The position numbers and the translations under genes were made by a program. Positions 47,659 to 59,011 of a stretch of DNA of 64,000 bases are shown piece after piece; within the stretch, counting starts at the first letter, position 1, and every line of letters begins with the position of its first letter. A model generated the notes under the pieces. That model saw only the letters and a program-made list of their open reading frames with translations, was not told the DNA's origin and made no database searches. This stretch comes from Hevea brasiliensis (Eukaryota; Streptophyta; Magnoliopsida; Malpighiales; Euphorbiaceae). Where the stretch lies: NCBI RefSeq assembly GCF_030052815.1, contig NC_079495.1, forward strand, positions 53,484,773 to 53,548,772, written 5' to 3'.

Positions 47659-49758
47659 TGTCGCAAGGTGTTTTGCGGTCCCCTGGACGAACCCTCACCG
47701 AAGTGGGAAAGAGTGAGGAGTTGCCACTTTAATTTTGAGGGAAATTAAATAAAACCATTTGCGAAAATAAATTAAAATGAAACCACTTCAAAAACAGAGA
47801 TTCTAAGTTTGGGGTCCGTAAACGGGTGGGGAAGGTGTTAGGCACCCCACCTCGTCCCTCAATGAGGGTAAGCAGATTTAACTTCAAGCTCTTTATAAAC
47901 TAGAATTGATAGTTAGGAGGTTCGAACGGAGATGTTAATCCTCTTAGTAAAAGGGAATATTTGATTTTTCACCAATTCGGGTTACCCAGATACATAAATA
48001 AATGAGATGACCCTTAGTGAGTTACTGTTGCGTATCAGTTTTGTTTAAGGGGTTATTTTGCATATTTGTTAAAATTCGATTTGAGAATCGGATAAGAACT
48101 CTCCTCCGATCTCTTTTAGATAAAAATTTTGATTGGAGATCGGATAAGAACTCTCCTTCGATCTCTTTTAGGTTAAAATTAGAATTTCTTGGATTTAAAA
48201 TCGGATAAGAACTCTCCTCCGATCTCTTTTAAATATTTATTAAAATTATGGATTGAGGATCTGATAAGAACTCTCCTCCGATCTCTTTTAAATATTTATT
48301 AAAATTTTGGATTGAGAATCGGATAAGAACTCTCATCCGATCTCTTTTAAATGTTTGCTAAAAATTTTGGATTGAGAATCTGATAAGAACTCTCCTCCGA
48401 TCTCTTTTAAATAACTGTTAAAATTTTGGTTGAGAATCGAATAAGAACTCTCCTCTGATCTCTTTTAAATATTTGTTAAAATTTTGGTTGAGAATCGGAT
48501 GAGAACTCTCCTCCGATCTCTTTTTAATATTTGTTAAAATTTTGGTTGAGAATCGGATAAGAACTCTCCTCCGATCTCTTTTAAATAACTGTTAAAATTT
48601 TGGTTGAGAATTGGATAAGAACTCTCCTCCGATCTCTTTTAAATATTTGTTCAAATTTTGGTTGAGAATCGGATAAGAACTCTCCTCCGATTTCTTTTAA
48701 ATATTTGTTAAAATTTTGGTTGAGAATCGGATAAGAACTCTCCTCCGATCTCTTTTATTTTAATGGGAGTCGGATAAGGACATTTTTGACCTCTCGAAAT
48801 TTGATTACAGCTACACATCACAAGAGCCTAAGACTAAGGGTTCTGGCATTCAAAGATGCCAGGGATCGGAATAAGGCTTCTTTTAACTCATTGGTACCTC
48901 ATGACTAGACAGGGGATACCAGACAGAATTTTACCGACCTCCTATGTGGTCGCCTTACCAGTACCTTTTGATATCCGATCTATTCCATTTATTTATCTGA
49001 GATTTGGTTTTATTCCGCCTTATGACGTCTTACCCAATTGTCTTCTGTGTTAGTCTAGTTATTCAACTTTACTATTTTCCTGACTTATTATTCAGACCTT
49101 TTATCATTTTAAAGAAATTCTTAAGATACAGTTACCTACATTTTATCCAACTACTTATACGCTACTCGGGACTAGAACACTTGCATTTAGAAGTAACAAA
49201 GATTAACAAAAAGAATGGACTGATTAACAAAGAAGTAAACTCAAGAATAACCTTCTTCTCATTTTTTAACGCAATATAAACTTGGTGAAAATTACAAACA
49301 TAAAAAAAAGAAAGGAAATATGTAAAATAAGAACGAGCACTTGATAAAGCAGCGATATGAGCACTCAACTGTAGGGAGCCAAATCTACTGAACTAACTAC
49401 GGAATCACAAAACGTAATAGGACTACGGGCTGATAGCCTAAGGACTAAGGTTCGCCTTGAAATGAAGGATACTTTGCTAAAATGCAATCAGGTCAAAATA
49501 ATAACCGAGTTTGAATGAAGTTGAGCTTGGACAACGGGAGTGGAAATAAAGATAACAAAGACAGAAAGTGAGAGTGTCACAGGATAATGAACGAACTGAA
49601 AATGGAGAGTTTCAGTATTCAAAAATCCCTTTGCAAGAAAATACTTCAGAAAACTAGTTTCAAAAGTTTTTCTTATGAAAGCTCAAAAATAGCAGAGTAA
49701 CGAACTGAATTAAGTTTCAGAGTCCTTCCGCTATAGTCACTACCCTTTTTTCATCCTC
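47659..49758 (-). repeat. 3' LTR of the Ogre-type element, R-U5 only
   Basis: It matches 59892-61933 along its length and ends (plus-strand left) in TGTCGCAAGG, the complement of ...CCTTGCGACA. On the other side the match stops at 49758, exactly where the right copy continues into a TATA-bearing U3. It holds the hairpin minisatellite (48083-48800). Short ORFs inside (for example 48856-49053) recur in the right copy only because the LTRs are near-identical. Confidence 0.85.
48083..48800 (-). repeat. Hairpin minisatellite in the Ogre-type 3' LTR
   Basis: Twelve units of about 58-60 bp plus one degenerate unit. Each has GAATCGGATAAGAACTC and CTCCGATCTCTTTT, so ATCGGA and TCCGAT can pair across a 12-nt loop. 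Spacers are A/T-rich and also repeated. Confidence 0.93.
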
Positions 49759-49782
49759 TTTTTTTTTTTTTTTTTTTTTTTT
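49759..49782 (-). other. Poly(A) tract between pol stop and R
   Basis: On the plus strand a run of 25 T (49759-49783) lies between the pol stop and the shared LTR part. The last T belongs to the stop codon TGA. No U3 is present here. Confidence 0.9.
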
Positions 49783-50990
49783 TCAAGCATAGTATCTTTT
49801 GACGGTGTCGGCATTCACAGGTCTTGGAAATTCTTCACCGTCCATGTGGGTCAAGATCTAGGCCCCGCCAGAAAATGCCTTTTTAACCACATAGGGTCCC
49901 TCGTAGGTATGTGACCATTTACCCCGGGGATCATTTTGATTCGGAAGCACTTTCTTCAGGACTAGGTCCCCTGGTTAGAATTCACGTGGGCGAACCCCTT
50001 TGTTAAATGCCCTGGCCATTCTTCTTTGGTATAACTGCCCGTGACATACAGCCGCTAGCCTCTTCTCATCTAGCAAGTTTAATTAGTCCAACCTTGACTG
50101 GATCCATTCCGACTCATCAATCCCTGATTCCTTCAGAATTCTTAGGGAAGGAATTTCTACTTCAATAGGTAGTACAGCTTCCATCCCGTAAACCAATGAG
50201 TATGGGGTTACCCCAGTTGATATCCTTACAGAAGTCCGGTATGCATGAAGAGCGTAGGGAAGCATATCATGCCAATCCTTATAAGTGACTGTCATTTTCT
50301 GGATGCGGCTTCCACTGCTCCATTCATCTGGGGACGGTATGGTGAGGAATTGAGATGTCGGATTTTGTATTGATCACATAATCTCTGAATTTTTAGACCA
50401 TTCAAATTCTTGGCGTTGTCAGTGACGATTTCATTGGGGAGGCCATGCCGGCAGATGATATTATTTCTGAGGAATTTGAGAAATGTGTTCTGTGTAATGT
50501 GAGCATATGAGGTTGCTTCGACCCATTTAGAAAAATAATAGATAGCCACAAGGATAAATCTGTGCCTATTGGATGCCTTAGGGTTGATGGGGCCAATCAC
50601 ATTGATGCCCCAAATTGCGAAAGGCCATGCTGAAACGAGGTTGAACAATTGGTGAGGCGGAACGTTTATTGGATCTGCGTAGATTTGACACTTATGGCAT
50701 TTTCGAAAATACTCAACCCTTTTCCATGGTAGTCCAAAAATATCTTCGTCTCATGATTTGTTTAGCCATCATATGCCCATTGGCATGGGTTGCACAATTT
50801 CCCTCATGAGTCTCGAAAAGGATCCTCTTCGCCTCTTTTGCATCCACACATCTCAACAATTCACCATTGGAGCTCCTTTTGTATAGAATTTCTCCAATGG
50901 GGAAGTATCCCAATGCTAATCTCCGAATCATCCTCTTTTCGTTTTTGCTCGCCCCTGAGGGTAATTCTCTGGTTCTGATGTAAAGCAAGA
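49783..50990 (-). pseudogene. Integrase, Ogre-type element
   Basis: The zinc-module region (THEGNCATHANGHMMAKQI) is followed by the core: AIWGINVIGPI, where WGIDVIGPI is usual, so the first catalytic Asp is Asn; ATYYFS-like AIYYFSKWVEA; EIVTDNAKNLN (second Asp kept); and MNGAVEAASRK (Glu kept). Then LPYALHAYRTSVRISTGVTP and the C-terminal DLVLKKVLPNQNDPRGKW, YEGPYVVKKAF and NADTVKRYYA, the typical end of Tat-type pol. A short deletion with frame change lies near 50295, stops near 50083, 49975 and 49895. The protein would be inactive. Confidence 0.9.
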
Positions 50991-50997
50991 TGTCATG

Positions 50998-53207
50998 CTA
51001 CCAAGGTTTACCATCAGGTTTTTCTTCGATCATGAAGCAGTAAGCCGACTCACTCCTTGCTTTAATCTTTAATACCTGAGTCGTCTGCCCTTCTTCCACT
51101 TGAGCCATAACAGCCAGGGTGGCTAAGGCATCTACAAATTGATTCTTGTCTCGACTAAGGTGAGTGAAAGAGATTTCTTCAAACTTCTTAATCAACTCCA
51201 GTAAGTACTTCTGATATGGGATTAGCTTCGGATCCTTAGTTTGCCATTCTCCCTTGACTTGATAAATGATCAGGGGTGAGTCTCCATATACCTCCAACTT
51301 CCTGACTTTCATTTCGATGGCAGCTTGTAAACCCATCACACAAGCTTCGTATTCTGCGACGTTGTTGTTGCAGTCAAATCTCAACTTGATAGCTATTGGG
51401 AAGTGTTTTCCATCCGAGGATACCAATACAGCTCCGATTCCATTACCGAACAAATTGACAGCTCCGTCGAAAAACATTTCCCATACATCAGCTGGCTCTT
51501 CTTCTCCGCAGTCCACTTCGTTAATATGCTCATCGGGTAACTTAAAATCCAGAGCTTCATAATCCTGGATAGGGTTTTCTGCTAGGAGATCGGCGATCAC
51601 GCTACCTTTGACTACTTTCCGGGTCATATAGACAATGTCATATTGGGAGAGAATGACCTGCCATTTGGCTATCCTTCCTGGCACGAATGGGCTTTCGAAT
51701 ACATACTTAATAGGATCCATCCTGGAGATGAGCCATGTCTTGTGATTCAACATGTAGTGTTTGAGGTGATTTGTTATCCAAGCTAATGCGAAGCAAGTTT
51801 TCTCAAGGAAAGAGTACCTCGACTCACAATCATTGAACTTTTTGCTTAGGTAATAAATAGCCCTCTCCTTTCTTCTTGTATCATCATGTTGCCCTAAAAC
51901 ACATCCCATTGAGCTTTGTTGGACTGCCATATATAGAATCAGCGGCCTTCCTGCTACCGGCGGAACCAATACTGGTGGGTTGGACAGGTACTGCTTGATT
52001 TTCTCAAAAGCCTCTTGACAAACTGAATCCCATTGAGTGGTGTTGTTCTTTCGGAGTAGTCTAAAAATAAGCTCAGCTTTAGCGGTGAGATTGGAAATAA
52101 ACCTTGATATGTAGTTTAACTTCCCCAAGAAACCGCGCACCTCCCTTTCTGTTTTTGGGGATGGCATCTCTTGAATGGCTCGAACTTTGTCTGGATCAAC
52201 TTCTATTCCCTTCTTGCTCACTATGAATCCCAACAATTTCCAGATCTAGCTCTGAATATGCATTTGGCAAGGTTCAGTTTTAGCTGATATTTCCTGAGTC
52301 TCTTAAATACTTTCCTCATCACCTGTACATGGCTCTCTTCTCCCCTGGATTTGATGATCATATCATCCACGTACACCTCCACTTCTTTATGCATCATATC
52401 GTGGAATAATATGACCATAGCGCGTTGGTAGGTGGCGCCAGCATTTTTTAACCCGAATGGCATGACTCGATAACAAAATACCCCCCATTGAGTGATAAAA
52501 GCAGTTTTCTCCTTATCTTCCTCATCCATTGGGATTTGGTTGTACCCCGATGCCCCATTGATACACGAACACCTGCCCAATCCTGCAGCATTGTCTACTA
52601 ACACATCAATGTGAGGGAGAGGGAAATCATCTTTCAAGCTTGCTTTATTAAGATCGCTGTAATCAACACACACCCTGACTCTCCCATCCTTCTTCATTAC
52701 CGGGACAATATTAGCTATCCATTGGGGATATTTGACCACTTCCAGGAACCCTGCATCATACTGTTTCTTGACCTCATCCCTAACTTTGAGCAGTGTGTCA
52801 GGATTCATTCTTCTTAATTTCTGCTTTACCGGGATTGTCCCCAGAATTAGGGGAATTTTGTGCATCACTATATGAGGTTCCAAACCAATCATATCATCAT
52901 AGCTCCAGGAAAACACGTCTAGGAATTCTTTGAGTAAACTGATCATATCTCGCAATTCTTCACTTTCCACAACCTTAAGTTTCCTTTTTACTTCTTCCGT
53001 GCCTAAGTTTATGGTGTGCGTTTCGTCTCCACAAGGCACTAGGGAAGGTTCATCTCTTTCATCCCTTTCCTCTGTGAGTTCCACCTCATAATCATTTGAA
53101 GTAATGGCAGTTATGGGGATTTCAAAATTAACCAGAGGAATTTCTGAGTCTATTGAATTATTAGGTGCTAATTGATGAATGGTCTCGAAATTAAGTACAG
53201 GGATGTC
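50998..53207 (-). pseudogene. Reverse transcriptase, RNase H and second RNase H, Ogre-type element
   Basis: RT: WIANIVPVMKKDGRVRVCVD, YSDLNKASLKDDFPLP, RVMPFGLKNAGATYQRAM and the catalytic YVDDMIIKS (near 52350). A one-base loss near 52230 shifts the frame before FIVSKKGIEVDPDKV. The first RNase H follows (LSKKFNDCESRYSFLEKT). The second, archaeal-type RNase H has DGAVNLFGNGIGAVL, AEYEACVMGLQAA, VYGDSPLIIYQ and QFVDALATLA, with all four acidic residues. The dual RNase H is diagnostic of the Tat lineage. The frame is open from 52236 to 50998. A TAG near 53207 separates protease and RT; I see no intron there. Confidence 0.92.
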
Positions 53208-54180
53208 CTATGCTATCCAGTTGTCCAGTTCTTGCCCTTCAGCTATTGGCGAGACCAGAGCCTCATACAAGGAATCCAAGTGGATGACATCGATGGATGG
53301 TTCATCGGGTGATTCTTCAACCTCTGTCAGATTTTCAATGACCGGTTTAGTGAATACCTCCGTGATTCTCGGGAATACTTTCATTCTCCCGAGTTTCTGG
53401 TCAAATCTTTGATCCCGAAGTCTGTTCCTCATCCAGAATTGCCCATCCATAAGGGCATCCTCCTCATAACCCAAACCGCAATAGCCTACCTTCTGGATAG
53501 CCGGTATAGGTTCAATAATCCCTTGCAATGCGGCGCCTAACCCTTTGCCCTCTTCATACCCATTCCTTGACATCACCTTGGCTATCATAGCCATAGCCCC
53601 TTCATTCCTTGAGATGGTTTCTTGTAATTTGAGGGCCTGGAAGGAGCTTTCCAATGACTCCTCAGCAGCTTCCACATAAGGAAGTGATTGTGGCTTGGTG
53701 ACCAATATGGCTTCTTCCCCTCTTACAGTGATGATTTTGCCGTCCATAATGTACTTTATCTTCTGGTGCAAAGTCGAAGGAACGACATTTGCTAAATGGA
53801 TCCAAGGCCTCCCCAGTAACATAGTGTAGGCAGGTTCAATGTTCATCACTTGGAATGTGACGTTGAAGGTTCATGCGCCAATTTGGAGGGGTAAGTCAAT
53901 GTCTCCCAACACTTCTCTTCTTGTACCGTCAAAGGCTCTTACCACAATAGCACTCTAACGTATATTTAAATGGTCAACCGGCAGCCTAGCCAAGGTGGCA
54001 TTAGGCAATACATTGAGCGCAGATCCATTATCAATAATGACCTTGGCCACTATACAACCTTTACATTTCACCGTCACATGCAGAGCTTTAGTGTGCGTTA
54101 AGCTTGCAGGGTCTATCTCTTCTCCAGAAAAGGTGACAAACCTGGATGCCTGAATTTGTCCCACTATCTTCTCGAACTAC
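53208..54180 (-). pseudogene. Protease and G-patch domain, Ogre-type element
   Basis: The protease active site reads VIIDNGSALNVLP (near 54030), followed by YTMLLGRPWIHLANVVPS. Downstream of the protease lies a G-patch-like segment MSRNGYEEGKGLG...GYCGLGYE (about 53480-53580). Glycine-rich G-patch modules bind RNA or activate helicases in cellular proteins and are known after the protease in some retroelements. In-frame stops at 54177, 53955 and near 53870 break the reading. A short acidic, Pro-containing linker leads to RT. Confidence 0.85.
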
Positions 54181-56687
54181 CCCGGTGTGATGTCGGGGTT
54201 CACAAAGGCCTGATCCAGAATTTTCTGCAGGGCTTGACGATGTACCTCTGAGCTCAAAATTAGTGACAATAGTGAAATTCGGGCAGGTGTCTTCCTTAAT
54301 TGCTCAACCACGTCATATTCACTCTGCTTCATTATTTGAAGCAACAGCTCCTCTTCTTCGTTCGAGCCGGTGGGTTCTCCTCTCTCCATTATCTCAACCT
54401 CCTCTCCTGTATTCTCTTGGGGCTCTCCCATTTTTACTTTCCCTCTCTTCTTTTCTTTTTCTTCATACCCGTAACATCTCCCACTTCGAGTTATAAACTT
54501 GACTTCTTGCTCAGGTGGGAGGATTTTGTGGCAGTGACAGGCTGATGATTAGCTTGGGGAGTAGTACTGCTGGTAGGTCCGGCATAAGTTATCTTGAAAT
54601 GCTCATGAGGAGTGAAGCACGGTTTTGGAGTGCCGAAGGTGAAGCAAGATTAGGAGCCGATGTACTGCTTGACGCTCCTTGGGTGAAAACTTGGAAGTTA
54701 TAATTCCAAAGTATGGCATGGGTGTTTATGACAGGAAGCTGAGGCGGGGTTCGTATGATTGTCACTGGAGGTGAGGATAGTGGGGGTGAGAAAGTGATTC
54801 TGTGATTAGGGGTAGAGGCGTTTTGGCCGAGTTGGGCTGTATTTACTCCTTCCTCCATTTTGGACCTTGCCTGGCATCTCAGAACTTTGAGGGACAATAA
54901 GTTCTGGACCTCTTGCTTAAATTCTTCACAATTTTGTAGCTCATGGCCAGCTGCTCCTCCATGATAGGGGCATCCCGTTTTAACCTCAGGTTCTGGGGCT
55001 TGAGGGTGGAGGTAACCTTCCCTTACTGCCATTCTAAAAATTTCCTCAAAGTGAGGAATCAGCTCGTCTACCTCTGGTGCCGACCCCTCTTCGTCTGACT
55101 CTATGATGTTTACACCATTGCCCGTATTATGATTGGGCAACGGGTTTGAGGTAACATTGGGGAGGGAACCATTTCCCTCAATCTTCAACCACCCATTCCT
55201 GATTAAGGTGTGCACTCTCCCTCTGAGTGCCCCGTAATTGTCAGTCAAGTGCCCCTGCGCCCCTCCATGATACTCACACCGGGCAGTGGCACCATACCAC
55301 CTGGGGTATGGCAGCTGAATTGGGTCAAGGGGAATGGGTACTATCTAGTTTATACTGATGAGATATCGGTATATTTTGCTGAGTGGCAGGGGGCAGAGGT
55401 GGATTAGGATTTCTTGGTGGTCTCGGGTTGTTTTGAGGTGGTCTGGGTTGAGTAGGTGGAGGAGACGGTCTGGGTTGGTAATTTGTAGGTGGTGGATACT
55501 GTGGGCGTGGGTGAGGATAATTTGGGAAAGGGGTGGAACGTTTGCAATGGTTTGGCCATGAGGGGGAGGATATGGCTGATAGTTATTTTGAGGAAGTAGG
55601 GAGTGATTGTTCTATCGGGTGATGGAATGCACATCACCCTCCTTCTTTTTGCCAAAATTGGCATTTTTCTTTGCAGGGTTCTCAGTCAACTCCTGCAGTC
55701 GTCCCATCCTTAAATTAGCTTCTATCCTCTAGCCAGCTTGGATAATATCTGAGAAGCTGTTGGAGGTATTTCCAATCATCAGATTGAAATAAGGAGCCTT
55801 TAACGTCTCTATGAACAAAGAGCATAGTTCATTGTCAGTCACTGGGAGATATACTTCTACAGCCTTCTCCCTCCATCTTTGGGCATATTCCTTGAATCTT
55901 TCCCTGTCTCTCTGTACTAGGTTTTGGAGGTCTCTCCTTGTGGGGGCCACATCGTAGTTAAATTTATACTGCTTCAGGAAAGCATCTGCCAAATCTTTCC
56001 AGGAGCGCGGTTTGCTCCTGTCCAACTGAATGCACCATCTCAGGGCTGCCCCGGAGAGGCTCTCATGGAAGAAGTGGACTAGAAGTCTGTCATCTTCCGT
56101 CAAGGCAGACATTTTAGCGATGTAGGTGGCCAAGTGAATGCGGGGGTCTGAGTTTCCGATGTACTTGTCAAAGTCTGGGACCTTGAACTTGGGCAGCACC
56201 ACCACATCAGGAACCAATCTAAGTGATGCCACATCGACTGAACCATACATGTTCAACCCCTCTATAGCTCTCAATCTCTCTTCCAGAGCGGATAGCTTCT
56301 CGTTTTCTCTCATCTTATTTTCCCCTCCTGCTGCAAGAGGTATTCCCCTAGTTGGGAAATGAGGGGCGGAATGAATTGGAGGGATCAGGACTGAAGGGGA
56401 TGGTTCGGCATTTGAGATAGCCGGATAATAGGAGAAAGGTGGTTCATTATTCAGTGGGGCCGGATTGACAGTGATTGTCAGATCCGGGATCGATGGCTGG
56501 AAAGTGAAAGAGTTGAAGCATAGTGAGAATCAACCGTTGTAGGAGGCGGGGGAGGTAGTGGTAAGTTAGGGTCTGAAGCAGGCTTATTATGGGACATTTC
56601 CCTTATTAGTCTCATGAGCTCTGAGACTTGGTCTTTCAATTCGGAAACCTGTCCTTTTAGGTTCTGGACTTATTCCTGGTCTTCCAT
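54181..56687 (-). pseudogene. Gag, Ogre-type element
   Basis: The ATG at 56687 starts MEDQE, then a short coiled-coil-like stretch (LKGQVSELKDQVSELM). After a frame change comes the capsid part: LPKFKVPDFDKYIGNSDPR, LLVHFFHESLSGAALRW, WKDLADAFLKQYKFNYD and FKEYAQRWREKAVEV. Further on, CPYHGGAAGHELQNC is the Tat-type Cys/His motif (near 54950). The Pro-rich C-terminal third has several frame changes and stops (55729, 55404-55620, 54589). Gag would form the particle. It reads in the same direction as ORF1 with a 428-nt gap. Confidence 0.85.
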
Positions 56688-57115
56688 TATCTTCTTTGTT
56701 CGTGATCTTGTTAAGTACACTCGTTTGGGTTGAACTGTGTGTCTGGTCAGACTTGCTTTGTTTGAAGCAATGTTGATTTTCTGTAGGGAAGTAAAAAAAG
56801 TTTTTAATGAATTTTGAATTTCGTAAAAAAAACTAAAGGTCCTGGTTCAGACAAAGGATATAGTGGCATTTGGGAGCCAAAATGAAATCTGCAGAAGGAT
56901 GATTGCATCAATTTTATCATGGCATCGTTCGATAGTCTGACTGTGAATGACTGGATTGAATGCGCATATATTATACCTGTCCATATGGCACATCCAATTT
57001 TTCACATAACCCTAGTGAGGGGGTTCCTACGGGAGTTATACTATTCATTCACAATTTTGCTAAACAATGGCCCAAAAATTATTCTATTAACTGAATAATT
57101 CGTACACAGCATTCT
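56688..57115 (-). other. Spacer between ORF1 and gag, Ogre-type element
   Basis: About 430 bp without a coding frame. It is A/T-rich and has no repeats that I can see. In Ogre elements ORF1 and gag are separate ORFs, so a spacer is expected; how gag is translated downstream of ORF1 is not visible. Confidence 0.6.
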
Positions 57116-59011
57116 TTACATCGGCCTAGGCTCAGGGAGGTTCTTTATAATGTAATGACATTTTCTGAGATACTCATATAACCTTTCTTCTTGTCTGGCA
57201 GGGTTGAACACTTTCAGAGCATACTCGGATTCAGGTAGGAGTTCTTGTTTTCCCTATGCTATCATTCTCTCCAGCTGGTCAACATTCTCTTTCAGCTCCT
57301 GATATAGAGCAGCTTGTTTTTCTTTTTCCTTCCTTTCTTTAGCACATTCCTTCAGAATATCATTGATAAGCAGTGCTTGTTCCTTCAGTTCAAGCTTCTT
57401 CTTTTTGCTTTCTTGTTTATACTCTTCCATGAGTATCTCTTGATATTTCATTTTCTCCTGAAGCTTGCTATTCTGTACTTCTGCTTCTTTTATTACAGCT
57501 TGGAGAGAGTTTTTTTCCTTTTCCCACCGTATCTCTTACTCTTCGAACCCCATCTTTTTCGTCCTTGCCTCTTCCCTGAGCCTTCTTACTTTTCTTTTGA
57601 GGATCTGCTATTGGTCCTCCAACTGTTTTATTTGTTGTTGCAGTTGCGAGTTTTCGGTGTTTGCCTTTTGTAGGGAGTTGGCTAAATGATCACCATCTTC
57701 TTCTGAAAGGACGTTTCAGCGAGGGTTGCTGTTTTTGAATTTTGTTGGATCTGCAGTCAAGTGTTCTTGATCCCTGTCAGCCCTCCATTTAAGATAATCG
57801 CCCGTGGCACTCGGGCCTTTAGGCGACCTCTCCATCAGAGTGATGTTTTCCCAAGATCTGCGAGCTATTTTCAACTCTTCCTCTTCCTTGAGCTCATGGT
57901 AGAAATGACCTTGGTGGTATTCTTCAATGTTGATTCTGAACTGTGTTGAGCCGAATTGTCTCATTACTAATGCCAGAGTGTAACTTGTGTATCCAGTCAC
58001 TCTGATTAGGGATACTGATTGATTACCCCCCGTGCCGACCAAAATGGATTGACCCGACGTCCACAATTTCCTCCAGCAGTAGTCATGGCTGTTGAAGCTC
58101 AAAATCCGTTTTTGCCACTGTGGCTCATCCTTCGGGCTGATTACTAATCGGGTCATTTTCTCGATGAGAGGCGGGTCAAGGTACCAAGTTAATCCCTTCG
58201 TCTCCACAGGACACATATGACTAATGATCCAGAGGTGCAACAATTGAGAACAACATTTAATGGATCCCTTGCCTTGTTGTCTGCAGTAAGTAAGGGTTAA
58301 AAAAGTCTCGGCAAGAATTGCCGGTACTGGATTGACTTTCTGTTTCTCTACTGCCTAGAACATTTCCACAACGCCGCAGGTTATGATTCCGGAAGGTCCA
58401 GGGAACAAGATCAGTCCGTAGATTGCTAAAGCGAGCATCAATGAAGGTTGATCCCACTGTTCATCTTGGATGCATTGATCCAACCACTTCTTGAGATAAG
58501 TCCAATACCATCCATGCGTGTTCCCTTTGACAGTTTCCCTCGCCTTTGCTTCTTTTGGTGGAATCCCCAGCATATGTGCGAACTGTTTCCAGGTCTGCCT
58601 ATGCTCGAGGTGTAGGTAAATCCGATTCTATACCGCATAAGGAATTTCTAGCAATGCTTGATATTCTTCCATAGTGGGAGCAGTATCGATATCGTTGAAA
58701 GAGAACACCCCATACTTAGGATTCCAAACTGGCAACATGGCCTTTAATGTCGGGACTTGAACTCGTATCAAGGTTGCAATCCTCCCATATCTCTTCTCAA
58801 ATTGTGCTTTGACCTGATCGAGAAATGACTTCCAACCATTGGCCAGACCCTCGAGACTGTTCATTCTGACTTCAATTTTGCTCAGGTCCAATGGAGGTAA
58901 TGAGCTAGTATCACTTTGTGGAGGCACTGGACTATGAGGCAGTTCGGGCCATGGTTTAGCATTCTGTTCTGATTTAAGAACTTCTTCTGCCGACTGACTC
59001 GAGGATGCCAT
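57116..59011 (-). pseudogene. ORF1 of the Ogre-type element
   Basis: From the ATG at 59011 (MASSSQSAEEVLKSEQ) one frame runs 632 codons to the stop at 57116-57118, interrupted only by five stops (58628, 58355, 57716, 57536, 57254) and no frameshift. The N-terminal part (APTMEEYQALLEIP, WKQFAHMLGIPPKEA, LALAIYGLILFPGPSG) resembles the plant-mobile-domain-like protein encoded before gag in Ogre elements. After KEEEELKIARRSWEN and WRADRDQEHL, the C-terminal 150 residues are a long coiled coil (KQLEDQQQILKRKVRRL, KEQALLINDILKECAKE). The function in the element is unknown. Each stop can arise by one transition from a Gln, Arg or Trp codon. Confidence 0.82.

Noticed and set aside
48083..48800. CRISPR-like look of regular repeats and spacers
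   Set aside because: The spacers are themselves near-identical A/T-rich repeats, the array lies in a plant LTR and recurs in the second LTR; there are no cas genes.
48856..49279. 65- and 91-residue ORFs repeated at 61031-61454
   Set aside because: They lie in the two LTR copies of one element and are alike only because the LTRs are. No motif and no sign of codon-level conservation.
49759..49783. Pol III terminator or transcription stop (run of T)
   Set aside because: On the coding strand of the element it is an A tract after the pol stop; no Pol III promoter lies upstream on the plus strand.
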